DNA from: Thermoplasmata archaeon
GTDB taxonomy: Archaea; Thermoplasmatota; Thermoplasmata; Lutacidiplasmatales; UBA184
NCBI GenBank assembly: GCA_022750115.1
Contig: JAKIWI010000007.1
Location: 1 to 64,000 of the forward strand
Direction of reading: 5' to 3'
DNA: 64,000 nucleotides
Shown piece after piece: positions 57,441 through 64,000 of this stretch. The translations under genes were made by a program, and so were the position numbers. Numbering within the stretch: the stretch's first letter is position 1; each line of letters begins with the position of its first letter. The notes under the pieces are model-generated. The model did no database searches. It saw only the letters and a program-made list of their open reading frames with translations, and was not told the origin of the DNA.

Positions 57441-58247
57441 CGCTCCGCTCCGCGGACGCCACCACGCCAGCGAGACGGAGTCTCCCGGCGCGAGACGGAG
57501 GCGCTCGGCCGCGGAGCCGTTGCGCTCGGCGATCTCGAGCAGCCCGAAACTCGAGGCGAGCAGGGCGACGCCGCCGGTCGGGATCTCCTCGTAGGTGCGC
57601 CGGACCGAAACACGCGGCACGACCCGATTCCGAACGCGGAGCACGAGCCTCTGGGCGGTCGGCGGAACGGCGTCGCCCGGCAGATTGGTGATCGCGTTCC
57701 CGAACACGTCGACGTGAAGGACCTCGCCCCGGGACGAACGGTCGTCGAGCTGCGGGCGGGGCCAGACGAGTTGGTGGAGGCGATGCGCCCGACCGAGTCG
57801 GGTCAGCGAAGCTCCGTTCGCCAGGCGCGCCGCGGCAGGGGCGAAGACGTCGCGGCCATCGAACGTGACGCTCCGACGCCCGGTCGGGGGACGATCCGGA
57901 GGAGTGAGGCGCACCGTGCGCTTCTCGCCGAGAGCGCGGACGGCGAGGCCGAGAACTCCGTTGTCCGGCCCGACGAAGAAGGACCCGTCTTCGGTCTCGA
58001 CCGCGACCGGCGCTCGGGAGCCTCCGACTCCCGGGTCGACGACCACCAGATGCACGCTGCCCGGAGGAAACAGCGGTGCGATGTGGGCGAGCAGGAACGC
58101 CGCGGGACGGATCGCGTGCCGCGGAACGTCGTGGGCAACGTCAACGAGCGAAGCGTTCGGCGCTCGTCGAGCGAAAACCGCCTTGATCTGGGCCGCGTAC
58201 GCCCAACCGATGTCGGTCGTGAGGGTCACGAACTGACGGCGCGCCAC
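57432..58247 (-). CDS. SAM hydroxide adenosyltransferase (DUF62)
   Basis: A 271-residue member of the DUF62/fluorinase-like family, which hydrolyses S-adenosylmethionine to adenosine and methionine. The N-terminal domain starts FVTLTTDIGWAYAAQIKAVF, with VHLVVVDPGVGGSRAPVAV near 66-84, FFVGPDNGVLGLAV near 91-104, and a C-terminal beta barrel with HVDVFGNAITNLPG near 178-191. Conserved Asp, Arg, His residues suit hydrolysis rather than halogenation. GTG 58247 with GGGGAGG 7 nt upstream. Confidence 0.88.
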   Translation of the reverse strand: MARRQFVTLTTDIGWAYAAQIKAVFARRAPNASLVDVAHDVPRHAIRPAAFLLAHIAPLFPPGSVHLVVVDPGVGGSRAPVAVETEDGSFFVGPDNGVLGLAVRALGEKRTVRLTPPDRPPTGRRSVTFDGRDVFAPAAARLANGASLTRLGRAHRLHQLVWPRPQLDDRSSRGEVLHVDVFGNAITNLPGDAVPPTAQRLVLRVRNRVVPRVSVRRTYEEIPTGGVALLASSFGLLEIAERNGSAAERLRLAPGDSVSLAWWRPRSGAGK

Positions 58248-58286
58248 GGGCGAGCCTCCCCGGCGGAGCCGGGCGCAGGGTCGCGC

Positions 58287-58613
58287 CTACGACTTCATGA
58301 TCGCGAGCAGGAAGATCGCGATCGCAGCGAGCGCACCGATCGCCGCCGCGACGATCACGAGGATCGTCTGCTCGAGAAGGTGGCTCAGCGAGGCGGTGCC
58401 AACGTTCCCGAGATGGTACCAGTAGCCGGAGATGAGCCCGACCACGAGGCCGACGACGAGGAGCACGACGCCGATCGTCCGGCTCTTGCCGCTGCCGAAG
58501 TAGGCGGTGAACAGTCCCGCGAGGATGAGGAACAATCCGAAGACCAGCAGGAGGATGGTCAGAAACTGGGACAGTCCGACGTTGAGGCCCTCGTCCAACA
58601 GCGTGTTGATCAT
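58287..58613 (-). CDS. Small polytopic membrane protein
   Basis: A 108-residue protein with three membrane helices: about 16-38, 47-68 and 82-106. Between them lies a YWYHLGN loop. It resembles the 123-residue protein at 49013 in composition and size. ATG 58613. It lies between the lone RAM-domain gene and the SAM hydrolase, same strand. Function unknown. Confidence 0.65.
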   Translation of the reverse strand: MINTLLDEGLNVGLSQFLTILLLVFGLFLILAGLFTAYFGSGKSRTIGVVLLVVGLVVGLISGYWYHLGNVGTASLSHLLEQTILVIVAAAIGALAAIAIFLLAIMKS

Positions 58614-58633
58614 GGTGGTTCCGTTCCTGTATT

Positions 58634-58867
58634 CTAGAACTTGATGCCGGTGAGCGTCTTCGTGTCGATGACGCCCGGGACCGACCGGATCTTGTCGACG
58701 ACGAGCTGACCCAGGGCGTTGAAGTCCTCGGCCTCGACCTTGGCGATGAGGTCGTACTCGCCGAACAACGGGTGGAGTTCGACGATCCCCTTCACCCGGA
58801 GAAGCTCCGTGTAGACTTCGTGCTCCTTCGCGGGAGCAGTGCTAATCAATACGAATCCGATTGCCAC
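58634..58867 (-). CDS. Stand-alone RAM (Lrp/AsnC ligand-binding) domain
   Basis: A 77-residue protein corresponding to the C-terminal half of Lrp/AsnC regulators: VAIGFVLISTAPAKEHEVYTELL, then GIVELHPLFGEYDLIAKVEA and a final VPGVIDTKTLTG. It has no DNA-binding helix-turn-helix. Such stand-alone RAM proteins bind amino acids or partner Lrp proteins. GTG 58867 has GAGGGG about 8 nt upstream and a TATA-like CGCTTATAGC about 50 nt upstream. The longer open frame to 59176 is non-coding, antisense to the MFS gene's start. Confidence 0.85.
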   Translation of the reverse strand: MAIGFVLISTAPAKEHEVYTELLRVKGIVELHPLFGEYDLIAKVEAEDFNALGQLVVDKIRSVPGVIDTKTLTGIKF

Positions 58868-58910
58868 GGAGGATTCCCCTCGAGGTACGAGGCTCGCGAC
58901 ACCGGCCTTG

Positions 58911-58920
58911 GCTATAAGCG
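58911..58920. promoter_or_regulatory. TATA-like element between RAM gene and MFS gene
   Basis: GGCTATAAGCG reads as CGCTTATAGC on the minus strand, about 50 nt before the RAM GTG. On the plus strand a second candidate GCATAAGCT lies at about 58962-58970, 34-42 nt before the MFS ATG. Confidence 0.4.
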
Positions 58921-59003
58921 TTGTCGCCGACGGAGCGCGAATCCCCGCTCGAACGTCGAGCGCATAAGCTCCGCACGGGTCGTCCCGCCCTCCGGCACCC
59001 TCG

Positions 59004-60359
59004 ATGGAGCACGCACTCCGCACCTGGCCGAGCCGGCTCGTGGCGCGGCCGTGGATCCTCGCGTTCGTGCCGGTCAACGCGGCCACGAGCGCGTTCGGGG
59101 TCGTCCTCCCCCTCCTCATCCTCATCTCGCTCCACGGCGCGTGGACCGCGGTCGCCCTCGCGGCGTCGCTGTTCAACGCCGCGGTGATCCTCGCCTCGTT
59201 CTTCTGGGGATGGGTCTCCGACCGCTACCCATCGCGCCGGGCGCTCCTCGCCCTGAATTTCGGCGGATTCGCCGTCGTCTACGCGACGCTCGCGGAGGTC
59301 CACACGCTCGGCACCCTGCTCGTGCTGTACACGGTCGTCGGGGCGATCGCACCGGCCGGAGCGAACGCGGCGAGCCTCCTCATCCTCGAGAAGTTCGGGT
59401 CGAGCGAGCGGCCCGGCGCCTACGCGTCGTTCCAGCTGATGAGCATGGTCGGAGCCGTCGCCGGCCTTCTCGGGGGCTACTTCTGGCTCGCCGGAGGTCG
59501 ACCGCTCGAGCCACTCCTGCTCGTCCTCGCCGCTCTCTCCGCGGTCTCGGCCGCTGGGATCCTCGTCGGCGCCCGCGACCCACCCCGTGCCCTCGACAGC
59601 GCCCACGTCGCCCGCCATCTCGACAGCCTCGCCTCGCGGCTCCGCCACTCGGTGTCGCTCCGGATCTTCGTCCCGTTCTTCCCGAGGCGAGCCCGCAACG
59701 CTCCGGGATCCCCGCGGAAGCTGGGGCGCTGGCTCCGCGAAGAGGTCCGCCACGAACTTCCGCTCATCTTCGGCGCGACGTTCCTGTTCAACCTGAGCTC
59801 GAACCTGTTCAACATCTCCTACACCCCCTACCTCTACTCCGTCGGCGTCGCGGCCGCATCGATCTTCCTCGTCAATCTCGCGAACAACGCCAGCCAGGCG
59901 TTGGTCTACCCCGCGAGCGGCACCCTGACGAGCCGGCTCGGCGCCGACCGCGTCGTTCATCGCGCAACGTACCTCCGGGCCGTCGGCTATCTCGGGGTCG
60001 CCGGGTTCACGTTCCTGCCGCTCGCCGCGTACGCGGCCCTCGGCGCGAACCTCGTGGCGTTCGCGGTCCTCGGGCTCGCGATCGCGTTCTACACGACGGC
60101 CTCGTCGATCCTCCTGTTCCGCGCGCTGGAGGGGCGCGACGCGGGCCGGCTGCTCGGCTTCAGCAGCGCTCTCGGCGGGGTCGCCGCGGTCGCCGGCGCG
60201 GCGCTCTCGGGCGTCCTCTCGGTCTACGGCAGCTATCGTCTCGTCTTCCTCGTCTCCGCGGGCGCGTTGCTGGTTTCGCTCCCGGTCTGGTCCGGGGCGA
60301 CGGTGGCGTACGCGCGTCGGCATCCCACGGCGGCGGTCCCCGCCGTCGACCCGGAGTGA
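59004..60359 (+). CDS. Major facilitator superfamily transporter
   Basis: A 451-residue transporter with 12 membrane helices and a charged central loop (about 190-255). The first helix is ILAFVPVNAATSAFGVVLPLLIL; motif A-like GWVSDRYPSRRALLAL is near 69-84. The C-terminal half repeats the six-helix pattern. Substrate not clear. ATG 59004 is preferred. Divergent from the RAM gene and upstream of citrate synthase by 67 nt; its own promoter is probable. Confidence 0.88.
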   Translation: MEHALRTWPSRLVARPWILAFVPVNAATSAFGVVLPLLILISLHGAWTAVALAASLFNAAVILASFFWGWVSDRYPSRRALLALNFGGFAVVYATLAEVHTLGTLLVLYTVVGAIAPAGANAASLLILEKFGSSERPGAYASFQLMSMVGAVAGLLGGYFWLAGGRPLEPLLLVLAALSAVSAAGILVGARDPPRALDSAHVARHLDSLASRLRHSVSLRIFVPFFPRRARNAPGSPRKLGRWLREEVRHELPLIFGATFLFNLSSNLFNISYTPYLYSVGVAAASIFLVNLANNASQALVYPASGTLTSRLGADRVVHRATYLRAVGYLGVAGFTFLPLAAYAALGANLVAFAVLGLAIAFYTTASSILLFRALEGRDAGRLLGFSSALGGVAAVAGAALSGVLSVYGSYRLVFLVSAGALLVSLPVWSGATVAYARRHPTAAVPAVDPE

Positions 60360-60426
60360 CCGGCCGCCGGTGCGGGCGAAACCCGTTAATGCCCGCCCCG
60401 GTCCCCGGTCGCGGAGCCGAGAGAAG

Positions 60427-61587
60427 ATGCCCGAGCCGGCGGACGTACAGCGGGGCCTCGAAGACGTCGTGGCCCTCGAATCGCGGATCTGCTACATCGA
60501 CGGAAAGGGCGGTCGCCTGATCTACGACGGCTACGACATCCGCGACCTCGCGGCCCAGTCGACGTTCGAGGAGGTCGCCTACCTCCTCTGGTACGGGCGA
60601 TTGCCAACGGCCTCGCAGCTCGCCGAGCTCACGACCCGACTCGCCGGGCTCCGCGTGCTCCCCGACACGGTGCTCCAGATCCTGCGGGAGATGCCGAAGG
60701 ACGCGCTCCCGATGGACGTCCTTCGGACCGCAGTGAGCGCGCTCGCGGTATTCGAGCCGGAAGAGACCAAGCCCGGCGCCGCATCGATCGGCGGGGCCCA
60801 GCGGCTGACCGCCGTCCTACCGACGATCCTCGGAACCTTCCACAGCCTCCGCAACGGAAAGGAGCCGCCCGCCCCGCGCCCCGAACTCTCGCATGCGTCC
60901 TGGCTCCTGCGCGCGATCCGGGGGACGGACCCGGACCCGCTCGAGGCCCGCGCGCTCGATGTGGCGCTCATCCTCCATGCCGACCACGAGCTGAACGCCT
61001 CGACGTTCGCGGCCCGGGTCACCGCCTCCACGCTCTCCGACCTCTACTCCGCCGTGACGAGCGCCATCGGGACGCTGAAGGGCCCGTTGCACGGCGGCGC
61101 GAACGAGCGCGTCATGGAGCTCCTCGACGAGATCGGGAGCCCGGACCGGGCCGAGGAGGTCGTGCGGGCGAAGCTCGCGCGCCACGAACGGATCATGGGC
61201 TTCGGCCACCGCGTCTACAAGGTCGAGGACCCGCGGGCGACGATCCTCCGCGACTGGTCGAAGAAGGTCGGCGAAGCCAAGGGAAGCCTCCGCTACTTCG
61301 ACCTGCTGCGCGCGGTCGAGGGCGTGGTCCATCGGGAGAAGGGGCTCTACCCGAACGTTGACCTCTACTCGGGGTCCGTCTACGCGCTGCTCGGGATCCC
61401 GCGCGACCTGTTCACGCCGGTGTTCGCGGTCAGCCGCGTCGCCGGATGGACCGCGCACGTGCTCGAGGAGTACGAGGACCTCCGGTTGATCCGGCCGACG
61501 GCCCGCTACGTCGGGCCGGTCGACCTCGCCTACGTCCCGATCGCCGACCGGGGCGTGGCGATCGATGGGCCGAAACCACCCGCATGA
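60427..61587 (+). CDS. gltA: Citrate synthase
   Basis: A 386-residue citrate synthase of the short archaeal/gram-positive type, which condenses acetyl-CoA and oxaloacetate. Catalytic His in LHGGANERV, His in MGFGHRVYK and Asp in NVDLYSG are all present. The start EDVVALESRICYIDGKGGRLIYDGYDI is typical. ATG 60427 with GAGAAG; a TATA-like CCGTTAATGC (about 60384) lies 34-43 nt upstream. The last 158 nt are overlapped on the other strand by the mptD frame. Confidence 0.95.
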   Translation: MPEPADVQRGLEDVVALESRICYIDGKGGRLIYDGYDIRDLAAQSTFEEVAYLLWYGRLPTASQLAELTTRLAGLRVLPDTVLQILREMPKDALPMDVLRTAVSALAVFEPEETKPGAASIGGAQRLTAVLPTILGTFHSLRNGKEPPAPRPELSHASWLLRAIRGTDPDPLEARALDVALILHADHELNASTFAARVTASTLSDLYSAVTSAIGTLKGPLHGGANERVMELLDEIGSPDRAEEVVRAKLARHERIMGFGHRVYKVEDPRATILRDWSKKVGEAKGSLRYFDLLRAVEGVVHREKGLYPNVDLYSGSVYALLGIPRDLFTPVFAVSRVAGWTAHVLEEYEDLRLIRPTARYVGPVDLAYVPIADRGVAIDGPKPPA

Positions 61588-61939
61588 GCGGGTAGCGAAG
61601 ATCGGGTCGGTGGACCAGCTCCGCCGTGACGACGTCGCGCCCGCGCTCGAGCGTGACCGTGACGGCCATCATCTCGGCGATGAGGTATCGGTAGCCGAAG
61701 CGCCCGCTGCCGACGGGGCCGCCCCGCGCCGGGTCGATTCGCACTCGGATCGACCGCACGTACGGCTGGAGCAGTACGGCTTCCTCGATCGTGCGGGCCA
61801 GGCGCGCGGCGGTGCGTTCCCCGACCGGCGTGCCGAGGTACTGATGGAACACTCCCCCGAGCTTGATGCCGGCCTCGAAGAGCAGCGCCTCGCGGTCGGT
61901 GAGCGGCGTGCCGTGGAGGTCGGCCGGTCCGTCGGTCAC
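61430..61939 (-). CDS. mptD: Dihydroneopterin aldolase, archaeal MptD type
   Basis: An archaeal dihydroneopterin aldolase of the tetrahydromethanopterin/pterin route. The core (about 1-118) has LTDREALLFEAGIKLGGVFHQYLGTPVG, TIEEAVLLQPYVRSIRVRIDP and a C-terminal YPLM. A 50-residue Arg/Gly/Pro-rich tail then continues to the stop, 158 nt inside the 3' end of citrate synthase; family members end near YPLM. GTG 61939 overlaps the previous gene's stop by 4 nt. Confidence 0.85.
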   Translation of the reverse strand: MTDGPADLHGTPLTDREALLFEAGIKLGGVFHQYLGTPVGERTAARLARTIEEAVLLQPYVRSIRVRIDPARGGPVGSGRFGYRYLIAEMMAVTVTLERGRDVVTAELVHRPDLRYPLMRVVSAHRSPRPGRRSGRRRGRPARRSGPSAGSTGGPRTPRARARSIRRRG

Positions 61940-62697
61940 GGCGAAGTTCCGCCGGCCACCGCGGGGTGCGCTTTGGGCACCGTCGACGGGCCGATCAGGT
62001 AGTAGATGAGCAGCCCCGCGGCCGCGACGGCGGCCGCGCCGATCGCCACCGCGTAGAAGAACGAGCCGACGTTGGGACGGAACTGCAAGACGAGGATGGC
62101 GACGACGAGCGCGACGGCCGTCGTGGTCATGACGGGACGGAGCGGTGCGCCCCGTCGGATCTTCGGGAACGGCACGGGGATCACCATCGCGAGCGCGATC
62201 GCGGCGCCGCCCAAGACGACGACGAGCGGCATCGTTCCCGCGAAGGCCGGGACGTCGAAGAAGAGGAGGAGCGCGATCAGGGCGAGCGCGGCCTGGGGAG
62301 TCGGAGCCCCGACGAAGTCCGCGTGCTGGTACCCTCGGTAGGTGAAGTACACGAGCCGGCCGATCGCGAGGGCCGCGTACAGGATTCCAACCGCGAGGGT
62401 GGCGCCGCGCCAGCCGGCCCAGGAACCCGCGTTGGCCGTGTGCACGATCAGGAGCGAAGCGGGGGCGAGGCCGAAGGTGACCGAGTCAGAGACCGAATCG
62501 GCCGCGCGGCCGAACGCCGTGCCGGGAAGCCCGCTCTTTCGCGAGAGAAACCCATCGAGTCCGTCGAAGCCGACCCCGGAAAGGATGAGGAGCATCGCCC
62601 AGAGCGGGTTCCCTACGAGGACGTAGGCGATCGCGCCCCCTCCGACGAGCCCGTTCGCCAGGGTGGCGAGGTTCGCGGGCCAGCGGCCGCCCCTCAC
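61936..62697 (-). CDS. Archaetidylserine synthase (CDP-alcohol phosphatidyltransferase)
   Basis: A 253-residue membrane enzyme that makes archaetidylserine from CDP-archaeol and serine. The catalytic motif D-x2-D-G-x2-A/S-R-x8-G-x3-D-x3-D is read at about 45-71 (DGLDGFLSRKSGLPG-GRAADSVSD), with Ser in place of the usual Ala. Seven to eight membrane helices. GTG 62697. Downstream of the decarboxylase by overlap and upstream of mptD by a 4-nt overlap: a lipid-synthesis operon with an appended pterin gene. Confidence 0.9.
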   Translation of the reverse strand: MRGGRWPANLATLANGLVGGGAIAYVLVGNPLWAMLLILSGVGFDGLDGFLSRKSGLPGTAFGRAADSVSDSVTFGLAPASLLIVHTANAGSWAGWRGATLAVGILYAALAIGRLVYFTYRGYQHADFVGAPTPQAALALIALLLFFDVPAFAGTMPLVVVLGGAAIALAMVIPVPFPKIRRGAPLRPVMTTTAVALVVAILVLQFRPNVGSFFYAVAIGAAAVAAAGLLIYYLIGPSTVPKAHPAVAGGTSP

Positions 62698-63326
62698 GAG
62701 CCGACCTCGCGAGCGACCCGAGTCCTGCCGGCGGTCACGCGGTCCCCAACCTTCACGGTCGGGCGGGCGCGAGCCGGGTCGAACAGGAGGTCGACGCGCG
62801 AGCCCAGCACGATCATGCCAAGCCGGTCTCCCTTCGCCCCGTGGTCTCCCGGCCCAACGAACGAGACGATGCGGCGCGCGAGGATGCCGGTCATCTGAAC
62901 AACGTCAACGGCGCCGACCGCGGTGTCGAGGGTCGTCTTCCTCCACACATTGTGGATCGCGTCGGGGTGGAAGGCCGGACGGAACCCCGCTCCGCCGTCC
63001 TCGACGGAGGCCACCGTCCCCTCCAACGGGAAGCGGTTCACGTGAACGTCGGTGACGTTCATGAACACCGCAATGCGCGTTCTCTCGCCGTCCGGTCCGA
63101 CCGCGATCACCTTGCCGTCGGCGGGGGAGACGATGCCGGGGCCGGGGACCCGCTCGGGGTCGCGGAAGAACCACAGGAAGAACGCAAAGAACGCCCAGGC
63201 GATCGCGAGCGCCGCAATGAGAGTGAGTCCGCCGCGCGGGACGTAGCCGAGGGCGAAGCTCGCGGTGACGACGGCGAGCATCGCGCCGAGGACACCCAAG
63301 TACCGGCCCATGGCCGGAGCGAACAC
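62694..63326 (-). CDS. asd: Archaetidylserine decarboxylase (pyruvoyl PSD family)
   Basis: A 210-residue phosphatidylserine-decarboxylase-family enzyme, short archaeal type. It converts archaetidylserine to archaetidylethanolamine. Self-cleavage forms the pyruvoyl group at the GS pair in LGSRVDL (Gly175-Ser176). Helices at about 9-27 and 33-53 anchor it; the catalytic core has HVNRFPLEG near 95-103. GTG 63326 is used, but ATG 63311 (six codons on) is equally possible. Same strand as S10 upstream and archaetidylserine synthase downstream, with a 4-nt overlap to the latter. Confidence 0.9.
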   Translation of the reverse strand: MFAPAMGRYLGVLGAMLAVVTASFALGYVPRGGLTLIAALAIAWAFFAFFLWFFRDPERVPGPGIVSPADGKVIAVGPDGERTRIAVFMNVTDVHVNRFPLEGTVASVEDGGAGFRPAFHPDAIHNVWRKTTLDTAVGAVDVVQMTGILARRIVSFVGPGDHGAKGDRLGMIVLGSRVDLLFDPARARPTVKVGDRVTAGRTRVAREVGS

Positions 63327-63336
63327 GTCGGCTGGC

Positions 63337-63648
63337 TCAGGACTTGAGCACGATCTCGATGTTGACGCCGTCGGGGACCTGGATCCGCATCACCTGGCGG
63401 AGCGCCCGTTCGTCGGCGTCGATATCGATGAGGCGCTTGTGGATCCGCATCTCCCAGTGGTCGATCGTGCTCGAGCCGCCGCCGTCCGGGCCCTTGCGGA
63501 CCGGGACCTTCAGGCGCTTCGTGGGGAGCGGGATCGGCCCGGCGATGCGCACGCCGGTCTTCTGCGAGATGTCGCGGATCTGGCGGCAGACGGAGTCGAC
63601 CTTGGAGGAGTCGACCCCGCTCAACGAGATCCTCGCCTTCTGCGGCAT
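63337..63648 (-). CDS. rps10: 30S ribosomal protein S10
   Basis: A 103-residue uS10, normal archaeal length. It starts [20 protein letters not shown] and has the [21 protein letters not shown] loop and [13 protein letters not shown] end. ATG 63648 comes after the EF-1alpha stop by 41 nt. EF-1alpha followed by S10 is the standard archaeal order. The frame open upstream overlaps EF-1alpha and is noise. Confidence 0.97.
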   Translation of the reverse strand: MPQKARISLSGVDSSKVDSVCRQIRDISQKTGVRIAGPIPLPTKRLKVPVRKGPDGGGSSTIDHWEMRIHKRLIDIDADERALRQVMRIQVPDGVNIEIVLKS

Positions 63649-63689
63649 CGAACCTCGTCGGCCTCTCGAGAGTAGGGAGCGGGAGCGCC

Positions 63690-64000
63690 CTACGCCTCGC
63701 GCTTCTTGACGTCGATGACGACGCCGGCGGCGACGGTCTGGCCCATGTCGCGGATGGCGAAGCGACCGAGCTGGGGGAACTCTTTGTACTTCTCGATGAC
63801 GAGCGGGCGCTTCGGCGTGATCTTCACGACCGCGGCGTCGCCGGTCTTGAGCGTCTGCGGGTTCTCCTCGGCGACCTGGCCGGTCTTGGGGTCGAGGCGC
63901 TTCAGGAGCTCCGTGAACTCGCACGCGACCTGCGCGGTGTGGCAGTGGAACACCGGCGTGTAGCCCGCGGTGATCACGCTGGGGTGGTTGAGCACCTGGA
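63690..64000 (-). CDS. tuf: Elongation factor 1-alpha (C-terminal part; start outside window)
   Basis: About 103 codons of the C-terminal domain III of EF-1alpha/EF-Tu; the N-terminus lies beyond the window. The sequence [62 protein letters not shown] is diagnostic. It delivers aminoacyl-tRNA to the ribosome and, in archaea, works with pelota and aRF1. Confidence 0.95.
   Translation of the reverse strand, partial: QVLNHPSVITAGYTPVFHCHTAQVACEFTELLKRLDPKTGQVAEENPQTLKTGDAAVVKITPKRPLVIEKYKEFPQLGRFAIRDMGQTVAAGVVIDVKKREA

Overview
This window is about 64 kb of a GC-rich archaeal chromosome. Archaeal markers are dense: Orc1/Cdc6, pelota, diphthine synthase (Dph5), RNA polymerase subunit D inside an S13-S4-S11-RpoD block, EF-1alpha followed by S10, TrmY, an archaeal MptD-type aldolase, archaetidylserine synthase and decarboxylase, and a Tes-like radical SAM enzyme for tetraether lipids. 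Large Asn/Thr/Ser-rich, sequon-rich secreted proteins with PKD domains, bacterial-type DnaJ and SerRS, and a small C-terminal family resembling one I recall from Thermoplasmata together suggest an uncultivated Thermoplasmatota-like euryarchaeon. That lineage call is inference. Many genes have an archaeal TATA-like box 22-30 nt upstream of the start codon with no Shine-Dalgarno (SD) sequence, suggesting leaderless transcripts. Others have a clear GGAGG, and adjacent genes often overlap by 4 nt (GTGA).

Layout. 1-12 kb: the end of an AAA ATPase, a small membrane protein, then three giant C-terminally anchored surface proteins. 12-24 kb: a small PEGA-like surface protein, orc1/cdc6 with an inverted repeat upstream, aldehyde dehydrogenase, serS, a Hef-like helicase, a KdpF-like peptide with a UspA protein, dph5, a lone receiver domain, an uncharacterised 518-residue protein, and an operon ubiX - two membrane proteins - GMP synthase glutaminase. 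25-31 kb: thiolase coupled to a fusion of a degraded HMG-CoA-synthase-like half with DUF35, an M61 peptidase, a CDF metal exporter and small proteins. 31-38 kb: tes, a SWIM protein, a Na+/H+ antiporter, and a PadR-ABC exporter operon with a 28-bp operator. 38-46 kb: a HAD phosphatase, unknown genes, trmY, an RHH regulator plus FtsZ operon, an oxidoreductase, a hydrolase, a short clamp-loader-like ATPase and msrA. 46-51 kb: DoxX-like protein, a secreted protein built from two copies of an unrecognised domain, a membrane protein and an MFS transporter. 51-64 kb: pelota, rpoD-rps11-rps4-rps13, a GT2 glycosyltransferase, methyltransferase-dnaJ, SAM hydrolase-like protein, a lone RAM domain, MFS, citrate synthase, then (minus strand) EF-1alpha, rps10, archaetidylserine decarboxylase and synthase, and mptD.

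The genes are mostly housekeeping (translation, replication, lipid and cofactor synthesis) interspersed with surface proteins and transporters. I see no phage, IS element, CRISPR array, rRNA or convincing tRNA. The most interesting points are the RHH-FtsZ operon with paired operator sites (FtsZ lacks an ordinary start codon and one catalytic Asp), the catalytically degraded HMG-CoA-synthase/DUF35 fusion next to thiolase, the duplicated secreted domain, the PadR operator, the inverted repeat at orc1/cdc6, and genes whose only plausible start is CTG.
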